This document shows positions 35,155 through 45,534 of a stretch of 64,000 nt of DNA, in pieces; position 1 is the first letter of the stretch; the number at the start of each line of letters is the position of its first letter. The DNA comes from Lytechinus variegatus. Its lineage: Eukaryota > Echinodermata > Echinoidea > Temnopleuroida > Toxopneustidae. Made by a program: the position numbers and the translations under genes. The notes beneath the pieces were generated by a model. It was not told the DNA's origin, made no database searches, and saw nothing but the letters and a program-made list of their open reading frames with translations. Where the stretch lies: assembly GCF_018143015.1 (NCBI RefSeq), contig NC_054758.1, positions 8,292,501 to 8,356,500 on the forward strand, written 5' to 3'.

Positions 35155-35425
35155 CTCCTTCTTTTATACAACCATTTTTGAACAGTTTTTTTTATACAAC
35201 CATAGTTTATACAGTTATATTGCATAAAAATCTTTTTACAACCCGCTGTATAAAACCAAGTTTTAAACATAATTTGTATAAAAAATTTATACAACCTGCT
35301 GTTTAAATTTTGAACAACCGAGGGTTGTATAATTTTCAAACTACAGTTGTAAGGTTCATATAGTAAACAGCGGTTGTATAAAATTTTATACAGGTTGTAT
35401 AATTTTGTTTTTTCTGTGTAAATTT
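35155..35425. repeat. Short-range inverted repeats with TATACAACC motif
   Basis: TTATACAACC and its complement GGTTGTATAA recur at about 35164, 35194, 35290, 35333, 35374 and 35392, in both orientations, with a TTTTTTCTGTGTAA end. It is probably a MITE related to the CTGTATAA repeat at 10120-10190. Confidence 0.5.
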
Positions 35426-35834
35426 TATAGGTTTTTACTGTTAAATACAGAATAGTCAAGTTTATACTTTGGAAAGACTTTATGGTCTACAAACTCACAC
35501 ATAGGCCTACTGTGGAAACATTTGCGTAGTCTTTGGGCACTGAAATTATTATTCATTTGACAGCTGTAGTTGTACCACTGATGCATCCATCGTCATTGCA
35601 CCAGGCTATAATCTAGCTGATTTAGTCAATATTCGTATTGGGAATAGTGGATTCAGCTATGCAGCTCATAAGCCGTGAAACGAACTATGAGGAGTGCCTA
35701 TTTTATTCCTGTTTTAAACTAACCTTTGTAGGGAATCATTTAACAAACAAGCAATGGGATTTTCTTTCAAAGCGCATTGTAGGATGCGCTATATAAGCAC
35801 CTTGTCATTATTTTCAATATTTTTATCATCACAG

Positions 35835-36005
35835 TTCCACCCATTTGTCCTGTTGGTTATTATGGAATCAATTGTACCGAGTTCTGTAACTGTCCAGATC
35901 TGTCAGAATGCGAGAAGGATTCTGGATTCTGTACATCATCAGAGGGACAATGTGAGATTGGGTTTGTCGCTGAATCACCAGAAAAGCCAGACAGATGTGC
36001 TACAT
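35835..36005 (+). CDS. EGF-like exon of receptor phosphatase (exon D)
   Basis: The exon has acceptor CACAG and donor GTAAGC, is 171 bases long and phase 1-1. It reads VPPICPVGYYGINCTEFCNC followed by C....GFC....GQCEIGF and C at RCAT, a laminin/EGF-like cysteine-rich extracellular module. From this exon to 50284 every junction keeps frame, so this is the first exon of the secure block. An upstream partner is probably exon C. Confidence 0.85.
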
Positions 36006-36609
36006 GTAAGCCATTTCTACATTTTATGTATGAATAATTAAAATGATTATATGGTATAAACTGTAGTCAGCATTGACTCTAACAGGATAATGCCATTCAA
36101 ACAGTGCCGTCCAGCAGTTGTCTATTCAAGTTGCATTGTATACTCTCCAGCATTAGCTACAAATCAAGGATTCCAAGAAAGTTACAATTGCTTGACAAAG
36201 TTAGCAAAATTATAACTTTTATGAAATTGTGCCCTGGAATGAGAGAGAAACAATTGAGTACAAAGACGCAATGACTGTGATTCGAATCCCCGATCCTCTG
36301 TTTCAAAGGCAAAATTCAGAACATAAGATTTTTTACATAACAAAGAAGATGCATAATTCACGATCACGATATTGGACGATCTTATTATGTCTCTAACTCC
36401 CACAATCTTAGACGTTGAAAATGACAGGCTGACACAATGCAAATGCAATATTATAGAACAATATATCGAATTATATAGAACAGTAGTTTCACAGCATAGA
36501 GGGTTAGGTATTCATTATGCTCTCAATTAATCTAGCATTATTATTGTTATCATCATCAGTATTATTAATATAATTATCAGTTACTTTGAACTATGCTTAC
36601 ATCTTATAG
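36006..36609 (+). other. Intron with a possible SINE fragment
   Basis: 604 bases bounded by GTAAGC and TTATAG. At about 36265-36300 the minus strand reads AGGATCGGGGATTCGAATCA, like the B-box region of the local tRNA-derived SINEs, but no A box or body is visible. Confidence 0.5.
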
Positions 36610-36732
36610 TTGCTGGATGTTTCGAGTCCTGTTCTAAGACATGTCACTGTGCTGCTACCGTCACGTGTGACGATGAGTCGGGTTGGTGCACTTCATGTCA
36701 TCCACGATGGTCGGGAGACAATTGCCAAATAG
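36610..36732 (+). CDS. EGF-like exon (exon E)
   Basis: The exon has acceptor TTATAG and donor GTAATC, is 123 bases long and phase 1-1. It reads AGCFESCSKTCHCAATVTC then GWCTSCHPRWSGDNCQI. This is the last EGF-like module, directly before the Ig-like exon, and it shows the W-S-G-x-N-C ending also seen in exon C. Confidence 0.85.
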   Translation: MLDVSSPVLRHVTVLLPSRVTMSRVGALHVIHDGRETIAK

Positions 36733-36960
36733 GTAATCAAATCCCTCAAGTAATGGATATATAGATTCCAAAGTTTTTAATCCTCTTGAGTTAGTTAAAG
36801 AGTACACAATATCCGTTTGCTTAATTAAGGATTATGCAAACAACATTTTACTATCAGGATATGTTGCATTTTGCATCGCCATTATACAGTTCTTGAGACG
36901 TTTGTCATGAACCCAGAATTAAAACATTGCTTTTTCTGCTCCACACTTGTTTTTATGAAG

Positions 36961-37251
36961 ATCGTTTTACCGCTACTAGAGAAAAGACGAATCCAGGCAC
37001 GGCAATCATTTCTTGCACATTCGATGCCGATTCAGACGGTAGCCTCTCCATGAGAGCTTCTATTGGGGACTTCTCAGCTGAGAGTTTTGTTACTGCAACT
37101 TCTACTGACACAAGCGATGGATCATCGTTGCAATCGAACTTTACACTTTCCATTGATGACATAGAAACTAAAACAATTTACTGTTTCGTTGGCAATTCAA
37201 CCAGTGACGATGGATTTGCTTATATCAGCTTGCTCCCTCAGGGGACATTTG
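36961..37251 (+). CDS. Ig-like domain exon (exon F)
   Basis: 291 bases, phase 1-1, from TATGAAG to a GTAGGT donor. The peptide has the first Ig cysteine in PGTAIISCTFDAD, a middle strand SMRASIGDF, and the second cysteine in SIDDIETKTIYCFVGNSTSD, an L.I.....YxC F-strand-like pattern. The usual Ig tryptophan is absent (Met-Arg-Ala instead), so it is a divergent Ig/hyaline-type beta sandwich. The position between EGF and FN3 matches the extracellular order of Tie-like receptors. Confidence 0.75.
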
Positions 37252-38231
37252 GTAGGTTCTGAATCATTTAAGAATTAAGTTTTTTAATAATCCTTGCAAC
37301 AAATATTCATGTATCTACATGATATATGTAGACGTGAGTGTGATCGACTATTCTGCGCCACAGTCATGCAAGTGAAATTACGAAAGGGAAATTTGTAGTG
37401 AGAAAGGCTAGGTATTTTATTGCATTTTCGAATATATTAATTTGCATTTGACACTGTGGATGATTTTCTGTATGTGCTATATCCACGACCACAAGCCATA
37501 TATCCACAAACTTCGTGTAAAGAGACATCGACGAATGTACAGCCAGACATTACAGGAATATGTAATATACATTGGCATCATTAAATTGAAGGAATAGGGT
37601 GCACTGTTAGAAAAAATAAAAGAAGTTCCTGCAGCAGAGTCTCGAGAACACCTGTAATCCTACCGAATTGCGTAATCTTACAGGAAATTGGTAAAAAAAA
37701 CCGTGATTTTACAGAAAATAAACAGAAGATTTTGTAGAAAGCAATAACAGAATCATTCTGTAAATTCATAAAACAAGAATTTTTCTGCAATTTAACAGAA
37801 CAGGTCTGTTTAAAAAGGGGAAAAGGGTGTTTTATTCAAGGAAATTTGTAAGATTCCATACATCAAATACCAATTTCCTGTAAGATTACGCAATTCGGTA
37901 AGATTACAGGTGTTCTCGAGACTCTGCTGCAGGAACTTCTTTTATTTTTTCTAACAGTGTGGGAAATTTTTAAAGCAGATTAGGACTAAAGCCAATTGCA
38001 AATTTTGCAGAAACTTCATTTACCTATGCCAAGGGGTTCCTTGCATATGTGCCTTTTCATGGTAAACAACAGGGTAATTAGTAATGCTTTAATGGAAACA
38101 TAATTCGAGACATTTGACACATTTTGAAATTGGATTACCCGGACCAAATTTGGTCATGGTTCATTCTTGTCCGTATAAGGAAATTCAGTACACATATAGA
38201 ACAGTTGTTTGAAATATTTGTGCCCCTTTAG
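37252..38231 (+). other. Intron carrying a young MITE
   Basis: Intron between the Ig-like and FN3 exons. It contains the MITE annotated at 37602-37959. The remainder is unremarkable. Confidence 0.7.
37602..37959. mobile_element. 358-bp MITE with long near-perfect TIRs, CACTG tips
   Basis: CACTGTTAGAAAAAATAAAA at the left is exactly complementary to the right end. Complementarity continues for about 90 bases (GTTCCTGCAGCAGAGTCTCG, then AATTGCGTAATCTTACAGGA) with one or two differences. The CACTG tip is typical of EnSpm/CACTA-like ends. The flanks share a TG dinucleotide at most. The near-identity of the arms suggests recent activity or simple foldback origin. Confidence 0.85.
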
Positions 38232-38666
38232 TTCTTCCGGTCTTCAACAGCAAGCCTAGGTTAGCGGAGCAAGGCTACAATTATCTGGTTATTGCATGGG
38301 ATTCTTGGAACCCTGGCGTTGATGTTGGAGATGGCCCTGTCATCGGCTACAACGTATACGTTATCTCTTTGGATGGAAACGGTACAGTCACCTTTATTAC
38401 CGCATCGGGTGTCCCGAGAGAGATGAGTACTTCAAGAAGAAAACGAGAAGATCCAAAATGGATAAATTCTCCAATGGTTGGACCTCCAAGGAATTTGCCA
38501 TCAAGGAAGAAGAGACAAGGGGATGCAGGAATACTGATGCACAACGTTACCGGTCTGGATGATGGTCAGTCGTATCAGATTAAGATTTCAGCAGTTCGTG
38601 ATGGCCTGAACGGTGAAGGCGAAAAGGGTCCTGCTTTGAGTGTGACCACTCGCGAAATACCTGTAG
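38232..38666 (+). CDS. FN3 exon with two RxKR cleavage-type sites (exon G)
   Basis: 435 bases, phase 1-1, acceptor TTTTAG, donor GTGAGT. The FN3 landmarks are YLVIAWDSWNP (B strand Trp), GPVIGYNVYVISLDG (C strand), VTGLDDGQSYQIKISAVRDG (E-F strands with Tyr) and GEKGPALSVTTREI (G strand). Between C' and E an unusual insertion of about 40 residues carries STSRRKRED (RRKR at 38435-38446) and LPSRKKRQG (RKKR at 38504-38515). These fit furin-type proprotein convertase sites. Cleavage in the membrane-proximal extracellular region is established for several receptor phosphatases (LAR, PTPmu). Confidence 0.88.
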
Positions 38667-39315
38667 GTGAGTCCATGAAGAAGATGAAATGTTAGTCTTG
38701 TATGTTGTGTTTGTGCGTGTGTTGGCTACATCAGTATGACATTACCCATTGATTTAGCGATTTTCACTTTTATCGGATTTCTGCGCAGTTTCATAGTACT
38801 TGATTTTCTTTTTATTTTGTTATTGTTGAACAAGATTTGATTTGCTTGAGCTCTCATAAACTATTGTCTTTGACTGTGAAAACAAATTCGACTTCAAAAT
38901 TCTTTGAGATCAGAACAATAAATCAATCTTTAGGATTCAAATTAACCCCAGAGTTCAAATGATCACTTAACACAGCCAATCTTGTTCAGTTTACGGGGAT
39001 TAAAATTATCAAATAAATTGCTCTTACTGCATTTTGTGTTGTTTAGCCTTGACGCAACAACAAAATCGGGTTCTTAATTGATGGTTCCATGACATTTTCT
39101 TTCCGGCGACAATTGTTCTGCAGCAAATGCAACAAACTAATGGCTAGCTTTGACTTTGGATTTAACACTTTACCTTTCTTAAACCTAACCCTAAAACTAG
39201 CATAATCCTTAGCCTATCCCTATATCTTAAACCGAGCAAATGTTGCTGGAAGAAATGTCGTATAATCTTAATGGATACCTTCCTGATAATAATTATAAAC
39301 CCTTATCTTGAATAG
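38667..39315 (+). other. Intron before the transmembrane exon
   Basis: Consensus GTGAGT start and AATAG end. No feature is recognised. Confidence 0.65.
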
Positions 39316-39424
39316 AAACGCCTATTGGTTCTTCTACTATTGGTCCCATCGTTGGTGGCGCTATAAGTGGAATAATCATCCTTCTGTTGATTGCCGGCCT
39401 GGTGATCATAGTAAAAATAAGAAG
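39316..39424 (+). CDS. Transmembrane exon (exon H)
   Basis: 109 bases, phase 1 in, phase 2 out. It reads ETPIGSSTIGPIVGGAISGI followed by IILLLIAGLVIIVKIRR. A stalk of small residues is followed by about 22 hydrophobic residues and a basic stop-transfer KIRR, so this is a single-pass type I anchor with the C-terminal side in the cytoplasm. The GGxxSG small-residue pattern could support helix packing. Confidence 0.9.
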
Positions 39425-40348
39425 GTAATCGATGTGTCTCTACTGTTCCCTTAAACTGTAAACTATCACCCATAAATCATTCTAAAACATATCAAAATAA
39501 AACACAATACGGACAACGTGGCAAACGTAACTTACCAAACACCGTCTATGTTTGAAGAGATTTTCAAAGTGTTCTGCAACCTAAAGTTTTTACAGTTGAC
39601 CATGTGCAGATATGGATCGGTTTGGTAGGGGCAGATATTGATCACTAGATAATTTTTTTTAAGGAAGGAAGAGGGGTTTGCTTATCTTCAGATGATTATT
39701 AAGATACAAATGGAAAGTATTATCAAAGATGAAGAGAGTTAGTAGTATTGATTGTGTTAGTGGTTATTGTACGATAATTGAAAGGAATCACTTGTTATAC
39801 GAATTACATTTTTACTAGATGAACAAGAGAAGAAAATTAAAATGAGCATAACATTGAAAATGTCATTAGAACCGGGTATAACATAATAAAAAAATGAATT
39901 TATAGGACAATTTGCAATTCTGCATGTATAAAAATAACAGTTATATGGACAAAAATGTGTGAAGAAAATGATAGTCAATGACGTGTAGTTCTTACTATTC
40001 TATTGAATGTTATTGTTCCAGACATACAATTCTGCCAATCTAACAATAAGAAAACTTAATTGTTACAACAATGTCGATTTTAATTTATTTTGGAAGAGTC
40101 ATTTTTTTCCAAAATAATAATGACGAAAATAAAATAAGCAAAATTATAAATTGCCAAAGCTCTCCTTGTTTACATCCAATCGTGATGAAATTTCAGTGTT
40201 AGGCTTTTTAATGCTTTTTCTTTCGTTCCTATGAAAATTCTGTTGGAATGAATCTCATATCATGTTTGCCATGCTGTGAGTGTAATGCACCTGCTATTTC
40301 TTATTTTTAGGCGGTCTATTTTTATTATTTTTTTTTTCTTTGATTTAG
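39425..40348 (+). other. Intron with foldback-MITE remnants
   Basis: AT-rich. The segment 40140-40260 (CCAATCGTGATGAAATTTCA...) resembles the arms of the TTAA foldback MITEs. Nothing else is recognised. Confidence 0.45.
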
Positions 40349-40419
40349 GGATCGACCCGAAGAGGTTTCCAAACCTGTGACTTACAAAAACGATGGATTT
40401 GTCGAAGGCAATGCCACTG
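40349..40419 (+). CDS. Juxtamembrane exon (exon I)
   Basis: 71 bases, phase 2 in, phase 1 out, acceptor TTTAG, donor GTATGT. It encodes RDRPEEVSKPVTYKNDGFVE GNAT. It is charged and likely unstructured, and joins the transmembrane exon to the N-terminal extension of the phosphatase domain. Confidence 0.8.
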
Positions 40420-40721
40420 GTATGTTAACACCGGGTCAGCTGTTATTCAAATTTTGGGCAAATTGTATTAAGCAGCAGTACACCTATGTGTAATATCTCA
40501 ACCAAAAATAAAGTTAACAATTTCGTTTTAAATTTCCACTGTTGGTCCTTAGATGAATGATTTACAGGTGGTTTTGTTTTTTAAACACAGACCTATATTC
40601 TTAGCACTAGGTTCAACATTTAACATGAGGTAAAAGTGAACATATCCTGACCAGACAGTCATGTGTGTTTTCTCTGTAAATACCTTGTAATGCTGTTTTC
40701 ATGTTCTTGGTTCGTTACTAG

Positions 40722-40744
40722 GTCAAGAGAGTAAAGCACAATGA
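40722..40744 (+). other. Possible alternative terminal exon giving a phosphatase-less receptor
   Basis: After TTACTAG the sequence continues in phase 1 as GQESKAQ and then TGA (40742-40744). The next confirmed exon begins with a similar GQETDQ. If used after exon I, it would end the receptor shortly behind the membrane without a PTP domain. No downstream poly(A) signal stands out. Confidence 0.25.
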
Positions 40745-41019
40745 CATTGCCGGTGTCGACGACTGTTTGCCTCCGAAGTTTGGATGCAATCAGAGGATGC
40801 AATTATTTAGGGTTGTGCTTGCCTAACATTGCAATAATTGTCATCAAAAGATCGAAATACTCTAGCATCTGAACTGGCATGTGCAGTGTCATACCGTTGG
40901 TCACGGCGTGGGGGGACACCAGCAAAAATGTTGAGTCACCTAGTGAGCGCGCTCAATTTCCACGTATACTGGACACATTTTAAGGACAGTGACATATATA
41001 AACAGTTATGTATCTCACT

Positions 41020-41640
41020 GAAGCACGAGTTTGAAAATTTTGATATTCAGACGTAAAAAGGGACATTATGATCAACTTATTGTGATCATGATACGTACCT
41101 TTCTTGCTAAACAATGAGAGCGCGAAGCGCGATCTGAAATTTTTGTATATATTGACCCCAAAAAGGGAGATTTTAAGGAATCCATTACATATCTCACCAC
41201 AGTCATCTAATGCGAGTGCTAAGCGCTTGCTGATTTTGTTAGATAAACACATGAAGCACTTGAAATCATTGTAATCATGATGCTTAACGTACGCATCTCA
41301 ATAATCAAATATTGCGAGCGCGAGTTGAAAGATTAGGAAATTCAGACCTGAAAAGGGGCATTCTAAAGCTTGTTTGTAGGAATTCACTAAGACGATACGT
41401 ATTTAATTAACCAAATGATGCGATCGCGAAGCGCGACCTGAAAATTTTGATATTGATATTAGGAAAAGGGACATTTTTAAGGACTGATTCTAGGAATTCA
41501 TTGGAGAGCAGACACATCTCACCAATTAATTAATGCGAACATAAGCGCGGACAAGAAATGTCTTATATTAAGACCTCAAAACGTGGCAATCACTTTAAGT
41601 GTCATGAAAAAGAAGCATACTATTGTTGAAGTGCGAGGAA
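41020..41640 (+). repeat. Degenerate array with GCGAGCGCGAAGCGCGAGC motif, second locus
   Basis: Units recur at about 41030, 41115, 41210, 41315, 41420 and 41545, spaced about 100 bp. Each contains GCG(A/G)(A/T)C(T/G)GAAAATTTTGATATTC-like sequence and GGGACATT(C/T)TAAGG. It is the same unit as at 26965-28000, here within the intron between exons I and J. Confidence 0.7.
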
Positions 41641-41819
41641 GTATATTGAAAACAGGAGGTTTTAGTACAGCGTAATTATATATCTCGTTAAAGTTTAACA
41701 GACAATCTGAGAACCAGGAACAAAGAAGACATGGGCCCTAATCAAATTATGTTTCATAAAGTAATGAAAAAATGTGTCTCACGTAATATAACAGAATTAT
41801 AGTATAATATAACATCATA

Positions 41820-41960
41820 ATGAATAATAATTTCTTCTTTCCCATTATGTTTCTCTTCCTCTCTCTCTCTTACTTCTTTTTCTGTTTTTTTTTGTTGTTT
41901 AGTCAGCCGATTGGGGAGCTCGTGCCCCCCATGGCCCCCGTAGTTACGCCACTGGGCATG
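41820..41960 (-). repeat. Short element end, CAGTGGCGTAACTACGGGGG tip on the minus strand
   Basis: Reading leftward from 41957: CAGTGGCGTAACTACGGGGG, CCATGGGGGGCACGAGC, then a purine-rich stretch. It is a dispersed tip family seen also near 24549. A hAT-like CAG tip is the only hint to class. Confidence 0.5.
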
Positions 41961-41979
41961 TATGTGATCGCTCATTTAA

Positions 41980-42734
41980 CCCTAAAAAGACTGGGGGCTG
42001 ATTCAGCCCCCCCCCCCGACATTTTTCGCAATAAATCCGCTGCGCGAAATTTTTTGACCGCGTCGCTCGCTGACTTTTTACTTTCAAGTCTCGCGCAACT
42101 TTTGAGACCAAAATTGTGACCCCCGGGTACGAGGTTCCAAAATTACGCAGCATTTCGTAAGTGCATGCAGACCCAAAATTACTCAAAAACGTGAATTTGT
42201 GTACAAATCCAATGCAAATAGTGTTCTTAGCCAAAATTCATAAATGTTTCATTATTTTTCCTTTTACTGCTTAAAATCAATTAATTTTATCTTGTTTATG
42301 GTCAAAATAAAGTCCCCAACAATTTCCATTGAAAAAACAATAAAAACAAAAAGTCGAAAAACAAAGAAATACATAAGAAATTTAGAAAACAATAGATTAC
42401 ATAAGAAAATAAATTTGATTTTGAATTTTTTAAAAATCAATTTGATCAGATGCCTATCTAGAGTATGTGAGACAAAAATTAGCATTTCAGGGGCATTATT
42501 TTATTAATTAGAGCAAACTTATGATTTTACGCATAAATTAGCATAATTAATGAGACATGAGATTTTTGCCGAATTTGTTGTTATAGTTTTGTAGATAATG
42601 CCATGGGTAACGCGTGTGCGAATTTTCGTCGCGATCGCGCGATCAACGGCCGAGATCATAAGGGGGGGGGGGTTGAATCAGCCCCCCCCCCCCCCAGTCT
42701 TTTTAGGCGTCGAAATAGCCCAGTCTATTTAGGC
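41980..42734. mobile_element. CCCTAAA-tipped TTAA MITE, most complete copy
   Basis: 755 bp between exact TTAA flanks (41976-41979, 42735-42738). Left tip CCCTAAAAAGACTGGGGGCT, right inverted tip AGCCCAGTCTATTTAGG preceded by a second inverted AGTCTTTTTAGGCG. Subterminal G/C runs form GCTGATTCAGCCCCCC-type hairpins. The interior matches the copies at 22501, 33100 and 43630. It ends only 110 bases before the acceptor of exon J. No ORF of merit. Confidence 0.85.
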
Positions 42735-42844
42735 TTAAACGCATCTCATTTTCATGCCATAATTACTTACTACCCCGTGATAACGCGGTGGTTCAATCTT
42801 CTAACGTTTGTCTTTTCCATTCCAATCCCTTATACGAGATAAAG

Positions 42845-43083
42845 GCCAAGAAACAGATCAATCACCTCAGCGGTATGAAAATCTTGGACCTAGGAGGCGG
42901 ATTGAATCTCCAACGCAAGCTCCTTTGCCCGACCTACCAATTACTCGTTTAGATCAGAGTTACAAACCTACACGGGTTACAGTAGAGAAATCTTCAAGGG
43001 ATCGTCGCATCATACCTGTCTCAAAGTTTGCCACTTTTGTTGAGAATAATAGGCACACTGACACATTCTATAAGGATTTCCTT
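42845..43083 (+). CDS. N-terminal PTP extension and start of PTP domain (exon J)
   Basis: 239 bases, phase 1 in, phase 0 out. The linker includes RYENLGPRRR, a YxN motif of the Grb2-SH2-binding type, and a proline-rich PTQAPLPDLPITRLD. The PTP domain opens with IIPVSKFATFVENNRHTDTF YKDFL, matching the usual start I.V..F...I......F..EF. Cytoplasmic. The acceptor ATAAAG has a moderate pyrimidine tract. Confidence 0.85.
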
Positions 43084-44792
43084 GTGAGCAATTAGGAAGT
43101 TTTCGCACTACGACGTAGAACAAATTTAAGAACACAGCACATGCATTGAAAAATCACCATTAACTCACAAATTGGGGAACCGGTAAAGCATTTTCGTCGT
43201 AAGTTTCACAGCTGACAAAAAACCGCAAACGTGTCATTTGTTCAGAGAGGACTGTTGTTTGATTTGTAAATTTAATTTTCGACGAAGACATTTTGTTTGC
43301 TCTTTGTCATGAAAAGATTTGATAATTACATTTTCAATGTTCTTGAAAGCGTTTGTCATCTTAGTTCGAAAACTTCCTATTATCATTGTAATCCTAGCAA
43401 CTCGCCATACATTTTAAACATCTTCAAAATTCTTCAAGACATGTAATTTTTAGTTGTACTAATAATTCTGATTATGATTTCTTCCTCTGGTCATTTTTTT
43501 CACTTGAGGTATTAAGGGCCTCAACGGAAATAGGCCGTCCAAGCTTTCATGAAATTCTTAAATAAAATGAAATCAATCACTGAATTGGTTACACCTAGTT
43601 CCTACTGTCATAATGTGTGCCACGATCAACCCTAAAAGGACTGGGGGCCATAGTTCCCCCTCCCTGAATGCTTCGTGCGATATATCCGAAACGCAATAAG
43701 AAAGAACCGCAAGATTCTATGACTTTATTCTATGACGTTTTTTTAGACCAAATTCGCGACATACAAGTATAGAATCGCGACGCCCCATGACTGTTTACGA
43801 GACAATGTCTTGCAAAAAAATGACATTTTTTATAATTTGTCTACAAAGTCAAGGGAGATGAAACTCATAAAAGGGTTATTATATTTCGTTCTAAATGGTC
43901 TGATTAATTGCTAAATGATCTGTAAAAATGTCAATTAAAAAGGAAATAAGCAAAAGACGAACAAACAAGGAAACACAAAGGAAAATATGTTGTTGTTTTT
44001 TTTGCATTTCTTCTTTGTAGAAACCTTATAATTAGATTACAAAGAAGGCATCTTATAAAAAGACAGAAAATTTGAAATTAAATTGGGTGTGAAATATGCA
44101 AATTGTGTTTTTCATGAATAAATTTGCATATTTTATTCATAATAAATAACAAAAATACCTTCCGATTTTTTTTAATGGCCTGTAGTTTACGTGGTAAAAA
44201 ATGTGCGTACCAAATTTCGCCGCGATTGCTCGAACGGCGGCCGAGATCAGAAGAGGGGGAATCATGCCCCCCCCCCCCCGTCAATACCTCTCAAATAGCC
44301 CAGTCCTGTTAGGGTTAAACCCTTGGTCTAAACCGTGGAGTGATCGTATAGTGATCGTATAAGATCTTATCAGATCTTCAGATCAGACGCGGTATTGCTG
44401 AGATATAAAGGCCAATCTTAACGGATCATGCAACAGTTGGGATGAGGTGTTAGGGTATGTTCATAAAAGTAAAGGCATTAATTTGACAAGTGTAAACTTA
44501 AGAACTGAAAAGCCTAGTACTACATAATTTTAGTTATGGTCGTGCTAGTAGTTCATTGTGCATATAAGAGTGGCAATATACCTGATTTAATCAAAGCGAT
44601 GACGCAAATCTGTTGGACAACTATTCATTAGGTTTTTTACTCCAACCAATTTGTGCGACAAGATTAATATGTGATTTCTTTCAGCTGGAAGATACAGGTG
44701 CAAAAAAAATAATAATTGAAAAATACTTTGACACAAGTTTGATTAAGATTACTTTTATACATTTTCTTATCTAATTTTTATTGTATTTTTAG
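43084..44792 (+). other. Intron with one large MITE
   Basis: Intron between exons J and K. It holds the MITE at 43630-44314. GTGATCGTATA and AGATCTTATCAGATCTTCAGATC near 44340-44390 are short local repeats. Confidence 0.6.
43630..44314. mobile_element. CCCTAAA-tipped TTAA MITE, diverged copy
   Basis: Left tip CCCTAAAAGGACTGGGGGCC, right inverted tip GCCCAGTCCTGTTAGGG. Flanks are TCAA (43626-43629) and TTAA (44315-44318), and the interior is more diverged than in the 41980 copy. CGAACGGCGGCCGAGATCAG before the terminal C run is shared with 42640. Confidence 0.75.
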
Positions 44793-44892
44793 AATTTGGC
44801 AAACGTTTGTCCTGGTCCTTCAACCTCCATGATAAGAAGTGCGTTGAAGAAAGAAAACCGGTCAAAGAGTCGAAACACCAACAACCATCCAC
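44793..44892 (+). CDS. PTP domain exon with KSRN loop (exon K)
   Basis: 100 bases, phase 0 in, phase 1 out, acceptor TTTTTAG, donor GTAATT. It encodes NLANVCPGPSTSMIRSALKK ENRSKSRNTNNHP. KSRN takes the place of the KNRY phosphotyrosine-recognition loop, so the tyrosine that packs on substrate phosphotyrosine (Tyr46 in PTP1B) is Asn. This change is usual in D2-type or pseudophosphatase domains. Confidence 0.85.
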
Positions 44893-45534
44893 GTAATTAA
44901 AAAATAATGTCAATGTGTGTTTTTTATGAATACCTTTGTTTGCTAACCTGTTTCAAGACGGTAAAAATACTATCAGCAGCAGGGAATTGCCCTGCGAAGT
45001 GGGGGTGTTAGGGTGCTGAAGCATTCCCAAGATTGACATGGGTGAGTTGGGTGCTTGTCAATATCATAGGCAGTAAGTAGGATATGCTAAGTAGAAATAT
45101 ACCCAAAATATCTTTCATTTTGAAGTTAAAACCTTTTATTTTGGGTTTTTCTTGCGGTGCCAATTCACTTTTGGGACAGTTTTGAGTTTTCTTCTCAAAT
45201 ATTCTTCAAAACCGGCAATCCCTATATAAAAATCGCTCCCAGGACCTGCTGCATGAATAGTTTGTAAGCAGGTCCGTATTAAGATGAAATACAAAAGTAA
45301 ACAAAAAAAAGATAGCAAATTTATTTTAACTTTAATAATTCAAGACAAGGAAAGAAATATTATAAACATGACAGCTTTAATTTGTAGCACTCTCATTGAT
45401 TGCCTATATTCCAATGTCATTTGGTGTTCACTATAACTGAGTGGTTTTATTCTCATTAACATCAGTTTCTTGACATTTTTTTTCTCAATAATATCGATAT
45501 ATTTTCTTTTACCCTCATATTGATAAACTTCCAG
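44893..45534 (+). other. Intron between exons K and L
   Basis: 642 bases. No feature is recognised apart from AT-rich sequence. Confidence 0.6.

Noticed and set aside
35004-35459. 151-residue minus-strand frame rich in Tyr, Lys and Ile
   Set aside because: Produced by the TATACAACC repeat cluster and AT-rich DNA.
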